Below are positions 1-8,296 of a DNA stretch of 64,000 bases, one piece after another (within the stretch, counting starts at the first letter, position 1; each line of letters starts with the position of its first letter). The stretch is from JANMAT01 sp031359995 (GTDB lineage Bacteria; Actinomycetota; Acidimicrobiia; Acidimicrobiales; Ilumatobacteraceae), in the NCBI GenBank assembly GCA_031359995.1, contig JANMAT010000112.1, forward strand, positions 49,327-113,326. The letters run 5' to 3'. The position numbers were made by a program, and so were the translations under genes. The notes under the pieces were generated by a model. The model worked only from the letters and a program-made list of their open reading frames with translations, did no database searches and was not told where the DNA came from.

Positions 1-123
1 CGGTGCGCGTTCTCGACCCGCTTCGTCACCGGCGGGTTCCTCGAGGAGGACGGCGAGGTCTGGGACGGCACCGGCCGGCTCGTGGCCCAGTCGCGCCAGC
101 TCGCCCTCATGCCGCGCGCCTGA
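1..123 (+). CDS. acyl-CoA thioesterase (TesB-like), C-terminal end only
   Basis: Frame 1 is open from the left edge to a TGA at 121-123 and encodes about 40 residues. The segment GTGRLVAQSRQLALMPR matches the last strand of the double hot-dog fold of acyl-CoA thioesterase II proteins, where a DGxLVAQSRQLAL-like ending is characteristic. These enzymes hydrolyse acyl-CoA to free acid and CoA, which fits the many acyl-CoA genes downstream. The start and most of the protein lie outside the window, so the family call rests on the tail alone. Confidence 0.6.
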   Translation, partial: RCAFSTRFVTGGFLEEDGEVWDGTGRLVAQSRQLALMPRA

Positions 124-248
124 CCACGTTCGAACTGACGCGACATCGACTGACGACCGGCCCTGGTGGCGCACCGACGATGGGCACACACTGGGCGCGG
201 GACGGGGCCGACACCCGCCGATCCTCGCCCGCCTTGGAGGTGGACATC

Positions 249-332
249 ATGACCACCGCGGAACGCCTGCGCCCGCCGATCACCGAGGCTGACGGGGCCG
301 CCGAAGCGGCCCGCGGGCGTGAGCGACGGTGA
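249..332 (+). CDS. possible 27-aa leader peptide before the P-type ATPase
   Basis: An ATG at 249 has a good Shine-Dalgarno sequence (GGAGG at 236-240, 8 nt spacing) and opens a 27-codon frame. Its TGA at 330-332 overlaps the GTG start (329-331) of the ATPase in a GTGA arrangement, so it could couple translation into the ATPase. The peptide is charged, has no membrane segment, and I do not recognise it. It may instead be a chance frame in the 5' leader; the clean ribosome site and stop-start overlap are the only support. Confidence 0.35.
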   Translation: MTTAERLRPPITEADGAAEAARGRERR

Positions 333-2917
333 CGGACCTGGCCATACGGGGCGGCACCAGCGGGCTCACCTCCGCCGAGGCGGCCGCGGCCCTGGTGCAG
401 CACGGCCCGAACCGCCTGCCCGAGGCGCCCGCTGTGCCGGCGTGGCGACGCCTGGTGGCGCAGCTCACCCACTTCTTCGCCGCCCTGCTGTGGGTGGCGG
501 CGGTCATGGCGCTCATCGCCGGCATGCCCCAGCTCGCCGTGGCCATCGCCCTCGTGGTCCTGATCAACGGTGTGTTCGCCTTCCTGCAGGAACGGGGCGC
601 CGAGCAGGCGGCGCGCGAGCTCACCCACCTGCTGCCGCGGCTCGTGCGGGTGCGACGCGACAACGGCGTGGTCGAACTTGATGCCGCACTGGTGGTGCCG
701 GGCGACGTGGTGCTGCTGGGCGCGGGCGACGCGGTGCCCGCCGACGCGGTGGCCCACGACGTGCACGCGTGCTCGGTCGACACCTCAACGTTGACGGGTG
801 AGAGCGTGCCCGACGCGGTGGCTGATGGTGGCCCCCTCTTCGCCGGCACGTTCGTGACCGAGGGCGAGGCGACCGCGCTGATCATGCAGACGGGTGACCA
901 CACGCGCCTGGCCGGCATCGCCCGGCTCACCAAGCCGCCCAGCGATGCGATCACACCGCTGGCCCGCCAGCTCCACGTGGTGGTGTGGCGCATCGCCCGC
1001 ATCGCCGTCGCCGTGGGCGTGGGCTTCTTCGGGATCTCGCTGCTCGTGGGCACCCCCCTCTCCGACGGCTTTCTGTTCGCGGTGGGCGTCACCGTGGCGC
1101 TGGTGCCCGAAGGGCTGCTGCCGACGGTGACGGTGTCGTTGGCGATCGGCGCCCGGCGAATGGCCGCCCGGCACGCGCTGGTGCGCCGGCTCGAGGCGGT
1201 GGCCACCCTCGGGTCGACCACGTTCATCTGCACCGACAAGACGGGCACGCTCACTCGCAACGAGATGGAGGTCGTGACGGCGTGGACCCCGGCCGGCGCG
1301 GTCGACGTGCACGGCGAGGGCTACCGACCCGAAGGGGCCACCGTGACCGGCGCCGACGAGGCGGTCGCCGCGCTGGCCCGGGCGGCCCGCGCCGGCCGGC
1401 TGTGCTCGAACGGGCGCGTCGTGGCCGACGGCGACGGCTGGCGGGCGTTGGGCGACCCGATGGAGGCGGCCCTCGACGCGCTCGCCCGTCGCCTGGCGGT
1501 GGCCGACGATGTGGCGATCGGCGTGCGCCACCCGTTCGACCCGCGCCGCCGGCGCATGTCGGTCGTGGCGGCCGGCGAACTGCTCGTGAAGGGCGCACCC
1601 GACGGCGTGTTCGAACGGTGCCGCGGCGACGTAGACGCGGCGACGAGCGCCGTCCACGCGTTCGCCGAGCGTGGCCTGCGCACCCTTGCGGTGGCCCGGC
1701 GCGACGCGGCGACGATGACGCGTGACGACCAGCCCGACGACGTGGAGAGCGACCTCGACCTGCTGGCGGTGTTCGGGCTGCAGGATCCGCCGCGTTCGTC
1801 GGCCGCCGCGGCCATCGCCCAGTGCCGCCAGGCCGGCATCAAGGTGGCCATGCTCACCGGCGACCATCCGGCGACGGCGCGCGCCATCGCCGCCGAGGTC
1901 GGACTGTCGGTCGGCGACCGACCCGTGCTGGTGGGTGACGAGCTGCCCACCGACATCGACGTGCTCGGCGCGCTGGTGGACCGCGATGGTGTGGTGGTGG
2001 CCCGCGTGTCGCCCGAGGACAAGTTGCGCATCGCCAAGGCCCTGCGGCGGCGGGGCAACGTGCTGGCCATGACCGGCGACGGTGTGAACGACGGGCCGGC
2101 CCTGTCGGAGGCCGACATCGGCGTGGCCATGGGGCGCTCGGGCACCGACGTGGCGCGGGCCGCCGCCGACCTCGTGCTCCTCGACGACGACTTCGCCACC
2201 ATCGTGGAAGCGGTGGTGCACGGTCGGGCCACGTTCGCCAACGTGAAGCGCTTCCTCACCTACCACCTCACCGACAACGTGGCCGAGCTCACCCCGTTCG
2301 TGGTGTGGGCCCTTTCGGGTGGGCGGTTCCCGTTGGCCATCGGCGTGCTGCAGGTGCTGTGCCTCGACATCGGCACCGACCTGCTACCTGCCCTCGCCCT
2401 CGGCAACGAGGCGCCCGCCCCCGACGTGCTCAAGCGCCCGCCATGGACGGCCAAGCTGCTCGACCGCACCGTGATCCGCCGGGCGTTCGGTGTGCTCGGT
2501 CCGGCCGAGGCGACCATGTCGATGGCGGCGTTCGTGACCGGCCTCGTGCTGGCCGGCTGGCGACCGGGGCACGCCATCCCCACCGGCACTGCGCTGACGG
2601 CGGCGTCGGGCGCGGCGTTCACCGCCGTGGTGGTCGGGCAGATGGCCAACGCCTTCGCCTGCCGCTCCGGCACGCGCCATGCGCTGGCGGTGGGCTGGAA
2701 CGGCAACCATCTGCTGCGGGTGGCCGTCGTCGTCGAGCTGGCCGCGCTGGTCGCCTTCCTGTTCGTAGGGCCGGTGGCACGTGCTCTCGACCAGTCGCCG
2801 CCGCGGCTGGTGCCGCTGCTGGTGGCCCTGGCCACCGCGCCGGTCGTGCTCGTGGTGGACGGCATCGACAAGACGCACCGCCAGCGCCGAGCCGAGCGGG
2901 CGAGGTCGCAGGCATGA
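329..2917 (+). CDS. P-type cation-transporting ATPase, type II (Na,K/Ca-ATPase-like)
   Basis: An 862-residue membrane pump that should couple ATP hydrolysis to cation movement. In order: Cation_ATPase_N segment (about residues 10-30), actuator motif TGES (156-159), M4 motif PEGL (260-263), phosphorylation motif DKTGTLT with Asp303, hinge motif TGDGVND (582-588), and an M6 segment with acidic residues Asp680 and Asp684 in CLDIGTD. The M4 run VPEGLLPTVTVSLAIGARR and the M6 CLDIGTD look more like eukaryotic Na,K-ATPase (VPEGLLATVTV, CIDLGTD) than SERCA (NLVTDG). There is no CPC motif, so it is not a heavy-metal pump. The GTG start keeps the N-terminal domain complete and overlaps a small upstream frame. 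Its stop overlaps the carbamate kinase start (ATGA). The ion cannot be settled by reading. Confidence 0.9.
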   Translation: MTDLAIRGGTSGLTSAEAAAALVQHGPNRLPEAPAVPAWRRLVAQLTHFFAALLWVAAVMALIAGMPQLAVAIALVVLINGVFAFLQERGAEQAARELTHLLPRLVRVRRDNGVVELDAALVVPGDVVLLGAGDAVPADAVAHDVHACSVDTSTLTGESVPDAVADGGPLFAGTFVTEGEATALIMQTGDHTRLAGIARLTKPPSDAITPLARQLHVVVWRIARIAVAVGVGFFGISLLVGTPLSDGFLFAVGVTVALVPEGLLPTVTVSLAIGARRMAARHALVRRLEAVATLGSTTFICTDKTGTLTRNEMEVVTAWTPAGAVDVHGEGYRPEGATVTGADEAVAALARAARAGRLCSNGRVVADGDGWRALGDPMEAALDALARRLAVADDVAIGVRHPFDPRRRRMSVVAAGELLVKGAPDGVFERCRGDVDAATSAVHAFAERGLRTLAVARRDAATMTRDDQPDDVESDLDLLAVFGLQDPPRSSAAAAIAQCRQAGIKVAMLTGDHPATARAIAAEVGLSVGDRPVLVGDELPTDIDVLGALVDRDGVVVARVSPEDKLRIAKALRRRGNVLAMTGDGVNDGPALSEADIGVAMGRSGTDVARAAADLVLLDDDFATIVEAVVHGRATFANVKRFLTYHLTDNVAELTPFVVWALSGGRFPLAIGVLQVLCLDIGTDLLPALALGNEAPAPDVLKRPPWTAKLLDRTVIRRAFGVLGPAEATMSMAAFVTGLVLAGWRPGHAIPTGTALTAASGAAFTAVVVGQMANAFACRSGTRHALAVGWNGNHLLRVAVVVELAALVAFLFVGPVARALDQSPPRLVPLLVALATAPVVLVVDGIDKTHRQRRAERARSQA

Positions 2918-3825
2918 GCGGCCCGCTGCTGATGCTCGCGCTCGGGGGCAACGCGCTGGCACCGGCCGATCGGCGCGCCGACGTGGAGGATCAACGTCGC
3001 CGCCTCGCCGTCGTGAGCACCGCGCTGGCCGGCGTGACCATCGAGCGTCCGGTGGTGATCACCCATGGCAACGGCCCGCAGGTGGGCCAGCTCGCCCTCG
3101 ACCAACTGGCCGCCCACCGCGAGATGCTCGACCCGCTCGATGTGCTCGACGCCGCCACCGAAGGTTCGCTCGGCTACCTGGTCGAGGTGGCGGTGCGCAA
3201 CGCGCTGCAGCCACGTCCGGTCGTGAGCGTGCTCACCCTGGTCGAGGTCGACCCGAACGATCCGGCGTTCGCGGACCCGACCAAGCCGGTGGGGCCGGCC
3301 TACCCGCGCCGTGATGCCATGCTGCTGGCCGGGCGGTGGGGCTGGACGGTGCACCAGACCGAACGCGGGTGGCGACGCGTGGTGCCCTCACCCGAGCCCC
3401 GCCGGGTGATCGAGCACGACGCCATCGCCGCGCTGGTCGCGCAGGGCTTCGTCGTCGTGTGCGCCGGCGGCGGTGGCATCCCGGTGGTGCGCGAGAACGG
3501 CGGCTGGCGCGGGGTGGAGGCCGTGATCGACAAGGACCTCACCACCGCGTTGTTGGCCACGCGCCTCCACGCCGGGTCGCTCGTGCTGCTGACCGACGTG
3601 CCGGGCGTGATCGTCGAAGGGTTCGGCACGCCTCACGCCCGGAGCGTGGCCCACCTCACCGTCCCTCAGGCGCGGGCGCTGGCGCTGCCCGCCGGCGCGA
3701 TGGGCACCAAGATCGAGGCGGCGTGCCGGTTCGTGGAGGCCACCGGCCGCGATGCCCGCATCGGAGCCCTCGACGACGCCGCCGAGGTGATCGCCGGCCG
3801 GGCCGGCACGCGCATCCACCGCTGA
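2914..3825 (+). CDS. arcC: carbamate kinase
   Basis: A 303-residue amino-acid kinase family protein, the usual length for carbamate kinase, which interconverts carbamoyl phosphate plus ADP with carbamate plus ATP. Visible signatures are ALGGNAL near the N-terminus, THGNGPQVGQLA around residues 50-60, the glycine-rich CAGGGGIPV loop, and VIDKDLTTALLA followed by LTDVPGV. The ATG at 2914 overlaps the ATPase stop (ATGA), so translation is probably coupled. The usual arginine deiminase partners arcA and arcB are absent here, so the substrate source is unknown. The coupling to an ATP-driven pump suggests local ATP supply, but that is inference. Confidence 0.88.
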   Translation: MSGPLLMLALGGNALAPADRRADVEDQRRRLAVVSTALAGVTIERPVVITHGNGPQVGQLALDQLAAHREMLDPLDVLDAATEGSLGYLVEVAVRNALQPRPVVSVLTLVEVDPNDPAFADPTKPVGPAYPRRDAMLLAGRWGWTVHQTERGWRRVVPSPEPRRVIEHDAIAALVAQGFVVVCAGGGGIPVVRENGGWRGVEAVIDKDLTTALLATRLHAGSLVLLTDVPGVIVEGFGTPHARSVAHLTVPQARALALPAGAMGTKIEAACRFVEATGRDARIGALDDAAEVIAGRAGTRIHR

Positions 3826-3905
3826 AGGGGCGTTCGCCCTCACGGCATCCTGGACGGCGTGGTCACGGGCACTGCGTCTCGGTGGCGCCGCTCGACGGTC
3901 TCTCC

Positions 3906-4745
3906 TCAGTGTTCGAGCACGGTGATCTGCCCGTCGTGGCGGGCCTCGTCGGACGACAGCACGGACGGCACCACCAGCACCGGGCACGGGCACACCGCGA
4001 TCAGCCGGCTGGTCACCGACCCGCGCAGCACGCGCTCGCGGCGCGTCTCGACCCGCGCCGTCACCGCCACGAGCGGGCTGGCGTTGGTGCGGGCGGCCAT
4101 GTCGGCCAGGCTCATTGCCGGCTCGCCCACGATGTGGCGCACGCCGGCGGTGAGCCCGCGATCGTGCAGCCAGGCGCGGGCGGCGTCGGTGCCGAGCGCG
4201 CCGCTGGCCGGGTCGTCGGGGCGGGGGTCGGGCGGTTGCGTGCGGATCAGGTCGATGCCCACGCCGAGCGCCGCCGCCCACGAGGCCGCCGTCTCCAGCG
4301 TGGTCTCGGGCACGCCGCGCTCGTCCACCCCGAGCAGCATGCCGCTGACCGGGCCGGGCCACCAGCCGACGCGAGGGCCCACCACCAGGGCAGGCCGGTG
4401 GGTGCCGTGGACGAGCGAGAACGTGAGGCTGGGGATGAACGCGTCACCCAGGCGGCCACGACCGTGCGACGCCATGCACACCAGGCGCTCGGCGTCGGCG
4501 AAGTAGGGCGCCAGCGCACTCACCGGATCGTCCGACTCGAGCACGGTGGTGCTGGTGCGCAGCCCGGCGTGCTGGGTGGCGCGCGCCTGCAGTTCGTGCT
4601 CGTCGCCCAGGTGATCGAGACCGGGTGAGCTGACGACGACGAACTCGAGTGCGGCGTCGAGCTGACGGGCGAGGACCACCGCCGGAGCGATGGCCCGGTC
4701 GGCGTCGGCTGTGAGGTCGAGTGGAACCGTGACGATGCGGATCAT
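3906..4745 (-). CDS. universal stress protein with two UspA domains
   Basis: A 279-residue cytosolic protein made of two tandem Usp domains. The first holds the ASHGRGRLGD loop typical of ATP-binding Usp proteins; the second ends in SVTSRLIAVCPCPVLVVP, the usual C-terminal Usp strand. The start is ATG 4745 because GGAGGAGG lies just upstream at 5-nt spacing; the more upstream GTG would sit inside that ribosome site. It converges on the pump/carbamate kinase operon. Tandem Usp proteins in actinobacteria often belong to hypoxia or energy-stress responses, which fits the neighbours, but no regulator site was recognised. Confidence 0.85.
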   Translation of the reverse strand: MIRIVTVPLDLTADADRAIAPAVVLARQLDAALEFVVVSSPGLDHLGDEHELQARATQHAGLRTSTTVLESDDPVSALAPYFADAERLVCMASHGRGRLGDAFIPSLTFSLVHGTHRPALVVGPRVGWWPGPVSGMLLGVDERGVPETTLETAASWAAALGVGIDLIRTQPPDPRPDDPASGALGTDAARAWLHDRGLTAGVRHIVGEPAMSLADMAARTNASPLVAVTARVETRRERVLRGSVTSRLIAVCPCPVLVVPSVLSSDEARHDGQITVLEH

Positions 4746-4836
4746 CGATGCCTCCTCCACGTGTCTACGGTTCGATCATCGCGACGTGCCGGGTCCACCG
4801 ATAGGGCCGGAAGGCGGCGCGCCGGCGCTGGTTCGG

Positions 4837-5043
4837 TCAGGTGCGGGACTCGAAGGCCTCGTCGGCCTTGCGGGCCTCGGACCGACGGCTGAGCCAGTCG
4901 AGCAGGAACAGCACCGACAGCACGACGTAGGTGATGCCGACCACGGTCGGCACGTACCGCAGCTTGGGTTCGGCCGCCGGGATCAGGGCGAAGCACACCA
5001 CCGCGACGATGGCGAAGAACGGGACGCGACGATCGAGGCGCAT
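4837..5043 (-). CDS. 68-aa two-helix membrane protein of the phosphate operon
   Basis: A short protein with two hydrophobic helices (about residues 8-24 and 31-50), a short PAAEPKLRY loop between them, and a charged C-terminal tail (SRRSEARKADEAFESRT). Its ATG follows the PiT stop by 2 nt, so it is the third gene of the DUF47-PiT operon. I do not recognise a named family. It may be an accessory or stabilising subunit of the transporter. Its tight spacing and normal codon use support it as a real gene. Confidence 0.65.
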   Translation of the reverse strand: MRLDRRVPFFAIVAVVCFALIPAAEPKLRYVPTVVGITYVVLSVLFLLDWLSRRSEARKADEAFESRT

Positions 5044-5045
5044 GC

Positions 5046-6038
5046 TCAGGCCAGCCCTTCGATGATCTTCGACATGATGATGGCGATGATCCCGGCACCG
5101 GGGATGGTGACGACCCACGCCACGATGACACGACCGGCCACGCCCCACCGCACGGCCGACAGCCGGTTCGACGCGCCCACGCCCACGATGGCGCCGGTGA
5201 TGGTGTGCGTGGTCGACACCGGGATGCCGGCGTGCGAGGTGTAGAACAACGTCGTCGCCGCGCCGAGCTCGGCCGCCATGCCACCCACCGGCTGCAGGCG
5301 CGTGATGCGGCTGCCCATGGTCTTCACGATGCGCCACCCACCCATGAGCGTGCCGAGGCCGATGGCGGTGTGGGCGGCCAGCACGACCCACAGCGGGACG
5401 TCGCCGTTCTTGGCGACCTTCCCCGAGGCGATGAGCACGGCGAGGATGATGCCCATCGTCTTCTGGGCGTCGTTGCCGCCGTGGCCCAGCGAGTAGGCCG
5501 CAGCCGACACGAGCTGACCACGGCGGAAGCCGCGGTTGAGCGCCTCGAGCTTGCGCACCCTGAAGAACATCCACTGGATGACCATCTTGATGATCAGGCC
5601 GAGGGCGAGGCCGATGAGCGGCGCCAGCACGATGAAGACGCCGATCTTGCGCAACCCGTCGGCGAGCAGCACGTGACCGCCGGCCCGGGCGATGGCGGCC
5701 CCGGCGATGCCCCCGACGAGCGCGTGCGACGACGACGTGGGCAGGGCCAGGAAGTAGGTGATGAGGTTCCACACCACCGCGCCCACCAGACCGGCGAAGA
5801 TCACGCCGACGGTGAGGATGTTCTGCGTCACGACGCCCTTGGCGATGGTGGAGGCCACGGCGGTCTTGAAGATGAGGAAGGCGATGAAGTTGAACGTGGC
5901 CGCCCAGATCACCGCATAGCGCGGCGACAGCACGCGCGTGCTGACCACCGTGGCGATCGAGTTGGCGGAATCGTGGAAGCCGTTCGTGAAGTCGAAGATC
6001 AACGCGACGACGATCGTGAGCACTGCCCCAAGGGTCAT
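5046..6038 (-). CDS. pit: low-affinity inorganic phosphate transporter, PiT family
   Basis: A 330-residue integral membrane protein of the PiT (Pho-4) family, which takes up phosphate or metal-phosphate with a cation gradient. The two inverted PiT signatures are present: FTNGFHDSANSIATVV near residue 17 and SLGHGGNDAQKTMGIILA near residue 185. The length is that of the short actinobacterial and clostridial form. It follows the DUF47 gene by 6 nt, and this pairing of a PhoU-like DUF47 protein with PiT is widespread; DUF47 proteins are thought to modulate the transporter. Confidence 0.92.
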   Translation of the reverse strand: MTLGAVLTIVVALIFDFTNGFHDSANSIATVVSTRVLSPRYAVIWAATFNFIAFLIFKTAVASTIAKGVVTQNILTVGVIFAGLVGAVVWNLITYFLALPTSSSHALVGGIAGAAIARAGGHVLLADGLRKIGVFIVLAPLIGLALGLIIKMVIQWMFFRVRKLEALNRGFRRGQLVSAAAYSLGHGGNDAQKTMGIILAVLIASGKVAKNGDVPLWVVLAAHTAIGLGTLMGGWRIVKTMGSRITRLQPVGGMAAELGAATTLFYTSHAGIPVSTTHTITGAIVGVGASNRLSAVRWGVAGRVIVAWVVTIPGAGIIAIIMSKIIEGLA

Positions 6039-6044
6039 GTCGGA

Positions 6045-6662
6045 TCAGGCGTGCTTCACGAGGATCGAACCGATGTGGTCCCCGAGATCTTCCAACCGGT
6101 CGATGGCACCCTCGGCCGCGCTGATGAGGTCCTTCCACTTGAGGACCTCGAGCGCTTCGAACTCACCCGAGAACAGGCGGCCCAGGCTCTTGCGGTAGAT
6201 CGCGTCACCCTCGGACTCGAGCCCGTCGAGCTTGTCGAGCAGCGGCCGCAATCCGTTCATGTTGTGGAGGCGGTCGACCGCCTCCACCGCCGTCTCGGCC
6301 ATCTTGGCCATGACCGACACCTGCGAGCGCAGCTCGGGCATCACCTGGTGGATCGGTACGAGCACGAGCACCTCGGACAGGTGGTAGACGTCGTCGACGA
6401 CGTCGTCCATGCCCTCGGCGAGCTGGTGGATGTCTTCGCGGTCGAACGGCGTAACGAAGGTGGAGTCGAGGTTCTTCAGGATGGCGCGGGTGAGCTCGTC
6501 ACCCCTGCGCTCGGTGGCCTTGACCTTGTCGTGCTTGACCTGAACGTCGGTGAAGTTCTCGACCAGGTCCTGCAGCGCCGCGACGCTGGCGCGCATGTTG
6601 GAGGCCGCCTGCGAAAACAGGACGAAGAACTCGGTGGTGTTCGGAGTGAGGCGGAATCGCAT
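6045..6662 (-). CDS. DUF47 family PhoU-like protein
   Basis: A 205-residue, largely helical cytosolic protein starting MRFRLTP, as DUF47 proteins commonly do. The two internal repeats carry acidic motifs of PhoU-type metal sites: KATERRGDELTRAI around residues 47-60 and LESEGDAIYRKSL around 150-162. It is first in the operon with PiT and is expected to regulate phosphate transport. An open frame extends further upstream to 6761, but the family starts at ATG 6662. No strong ribosome site precedes it. Confidence 0.88.
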   Translation of the reverse strand: MRFRLTPNTTEFFVLFSQAASNMRASVAALQDLVENFTDVQVKHDKVKATERRGDELTRAILKNLDSTFVTPFDREDIHQLAEGMDDVVDDVYHLSEVLVLVPIHQVMPELRSQVSVMAKMAETAVEAVDRLHNMNGLRPLLDKLDGLESEGDAIYRKSLGRLFSGEFEALEVLKWKDLISAAEGAIDRLEDLGDHIGSILVKHA

Positions 6663-6867
6663 ACCAGTCCAGACGGCATCGAGGTGAACGAAGACCCAAC
6701 GGCGGGTGAACAGTACCTGTTCGTCGCAGGTGGACCCATCTGACCCTTGCGCACCGCCCATCGAGCGGGCAGGCTCTCTCCCGGCACCTCAGCCCACACT
6801 CTGCGAAACCTCTGGCCATCACGACCCGCCCTCCCGACGGGGAGGGCGCCAGGCACGGAGGTTCATC

Positions 6868-7338
6868 ATGACGTACCAGACCACAGGGGCTCACGCCCGC
6901 TCCACCGCCATCGAGCACCGTGAGCACCTGCATCGGGCGCTCATCGCGCTGGAAGACGCCCTGGCGTCGCCCGCCCCGAGCCGGCTGGCGGCCTGGAGCG
7001 ACGACGCGGCGCGCCGCCTCCACGACCTGCGCGGCGAGTTCGCCCGCCACGTCGAGATCACCGAGGGGCCCGACGGGCTCTACGACGAGGTCATGGCCAT
7101 CGCTCCCGAGCTGTCGCGCGCCCTCGACACGCTCCGCACCGAGCACCTCGAGATCGAGGAGAGCATCAGCACGACCCTGACGAGCCTGGCCGATCGGACC
7201 ACCGATGATCCCGAGGCCTGGGTGGCGAGCCGGCGTGAAGCATGCACCACGCTGCTGGGACGCCTCGTGCGTCACCGCCAGCGTGGCGCCGACCTCACCT
7301 GGCGCGCCTACAACGACGATCTGGGCGGCCGCGGCTAG
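6868..7338 (+). CDS. hemerythrin-like HHE domain protein
   Basis: A 156-residue, all-helical protein with regularly spaced His and acidic residues expected of a four-helix di-iron bundle: EHREHLH in helix 1, FARHVEITE in helix 2, LRTEHLEIEESI in helix 3 and LVRHRQRGADL in helix 4. Hemerythrin-type proteins bind O2 or sense or repair oxidative and nitrosative damage. ATG 6868 has GGAGG at 6857-6861. It is divergent from the phosphate operon across about 205 bp and converges on the next gene, sharing the CTAG palindrome of both stop codons. Confidence 0.65.
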   Translation: MTYQTTGAHARSTAIEHREHLHRALIALEDALASPAPSRLAAWSDDAARRLHDLRGEFARHVEITEGPDGLYDEVMAIAPELSRALDTLRTEHLEIEESISTTLTSLADRTTDDPEAWVASRREACTTLLGRLVRHRQRGADLTWRAYNDDLGGRG

Positions 7339-8288
7339 CACCCCGGACGCAGCGCCTCCAGGGTCCGCCGCCCGCCGGGATCGCCGGCGGTGGCGGGCAC
7401 GAGGCACACCTCATCGGCGCCGGCACGGTGGTACGCGGCGAGACGGGCCCGCACGGTCGCCTCGTCGCCCACCAGGCCGGTGGCCGCGAGCAGCTCGGGC
7501 GGCAACGCGGCCAGCACGTCGCGCGGCGACGCGCCCGAGCGGGCCAGGGCCACCACGTCGCCGAACCCCTCGGCCATGAACATCTCGCCGTAGCCCGGCG
7601 CGGCGAGGTACGACACCTTCCCCCGCAGGCCCTGGGCGATGGTCTCCTCGAGCGGGTCGACCGCGGTGGCCAACCACACCGCCATCGGCAGACGCGGCCG
7701 CCCGAGGGCGTCGGTGCGGGCGTCGAGCTGCTCGCGGAACCGGCCGACCATGGCCGGGCTCACCATGTTCAGCACCACGCGATCGGCGTGACGGGCGGCG
7801 GCGCCGAGGGCGCCGTCGCCGAACGCCGCCATGGTCACGTGGGCGCCCGGTGCCGGCAGCCGCAGGTGGTATCCCCGGGACCCCACGACCTCGCCGGGCA
7901 CGTCGGCCTTCTCGCCGTCGAGCAGGGCGCGCACGGCCCGGGCCGCCTCACCGAGCGCGGTGACCGAACGGTGCCGCGATCGCCCGTGCCAGCGCTCGAC
8001 GACGACCGTGCTCGATGTGCCGAGGGCAAGGCGCGTCGGGCGGCCCGTGAGGGCGGCGACCGACGCCACGCCCATGGCCATGGTCATCGGCGTGCGCACG
8101 GCCACGGCCAGCGGGCCGATCGTGAGCGTGATCTGGGTGGTCTGCAGCCCGATGGCGGTGGCCAGCGCGAACGCGTCGTAGGTGGCCATCTCGCCCAACC
8201 ACAGCTCGCCGTAGCCGAGCGCGTCGGCGTTGCGGGCGATCTCGACGTTCTCCGCGGGCGGCCGGTCCTGCCAGTAGCCCAGCACCAC
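7335..8288 (-). CDS. LLM-class F420-dependent oxidoreductase
   Basis: A 317-residue TIM-barrel protein of the bacterial luciferase-like family. Recognisable features are the N-terminal RNADALGYGELWLGEM segment, the LALGTSS turn, and the ARHADRVVLNMVSP region. In actinobacteria most such proteins use F420 rather than FMN, though the cofactor is inferred. The GTG start at 8288 lies 8 nt after the stop of the upstream kinase gene, so the two are one operon. The substrate cannot be read from sequence. Confidence 0.8.
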   Translation of the reverse strand: MVLGYWQDRPPAENVEIARNADALGYGELWLGEMATYDAFALATAIGLQTTQITLTIGPLAVAVRTPMTMAMGVASVAALTGRPTRLALGTSSTVVVERWHGRSRHRSVTALGEAARAVRALLDGEKADVPGEVVGSRGYHLRLPAPGAHVTMAAFGDGALGAAARHADRVVLNMVSPAMVGRFREQLDARTDALGRPRLPMAVWLATAVDPLEETIAQGLRGKVSYLAAPGYGEMFMAEGFGDVVALARSGASPRDVLAALPPELLAATGLVGDEATVRARLAAYHRAGADEVCLVPATAGDPGGRRTLEALRPGC

Positions 8289-8296
8289 CGATCACG

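Noticed and set aside
3826..3905. A terminator between arcC and the Usp gene (AGGGGCGTTCGCCCT).
   Set aside because: Only four base pairs form before a mismatch, too weak to call.
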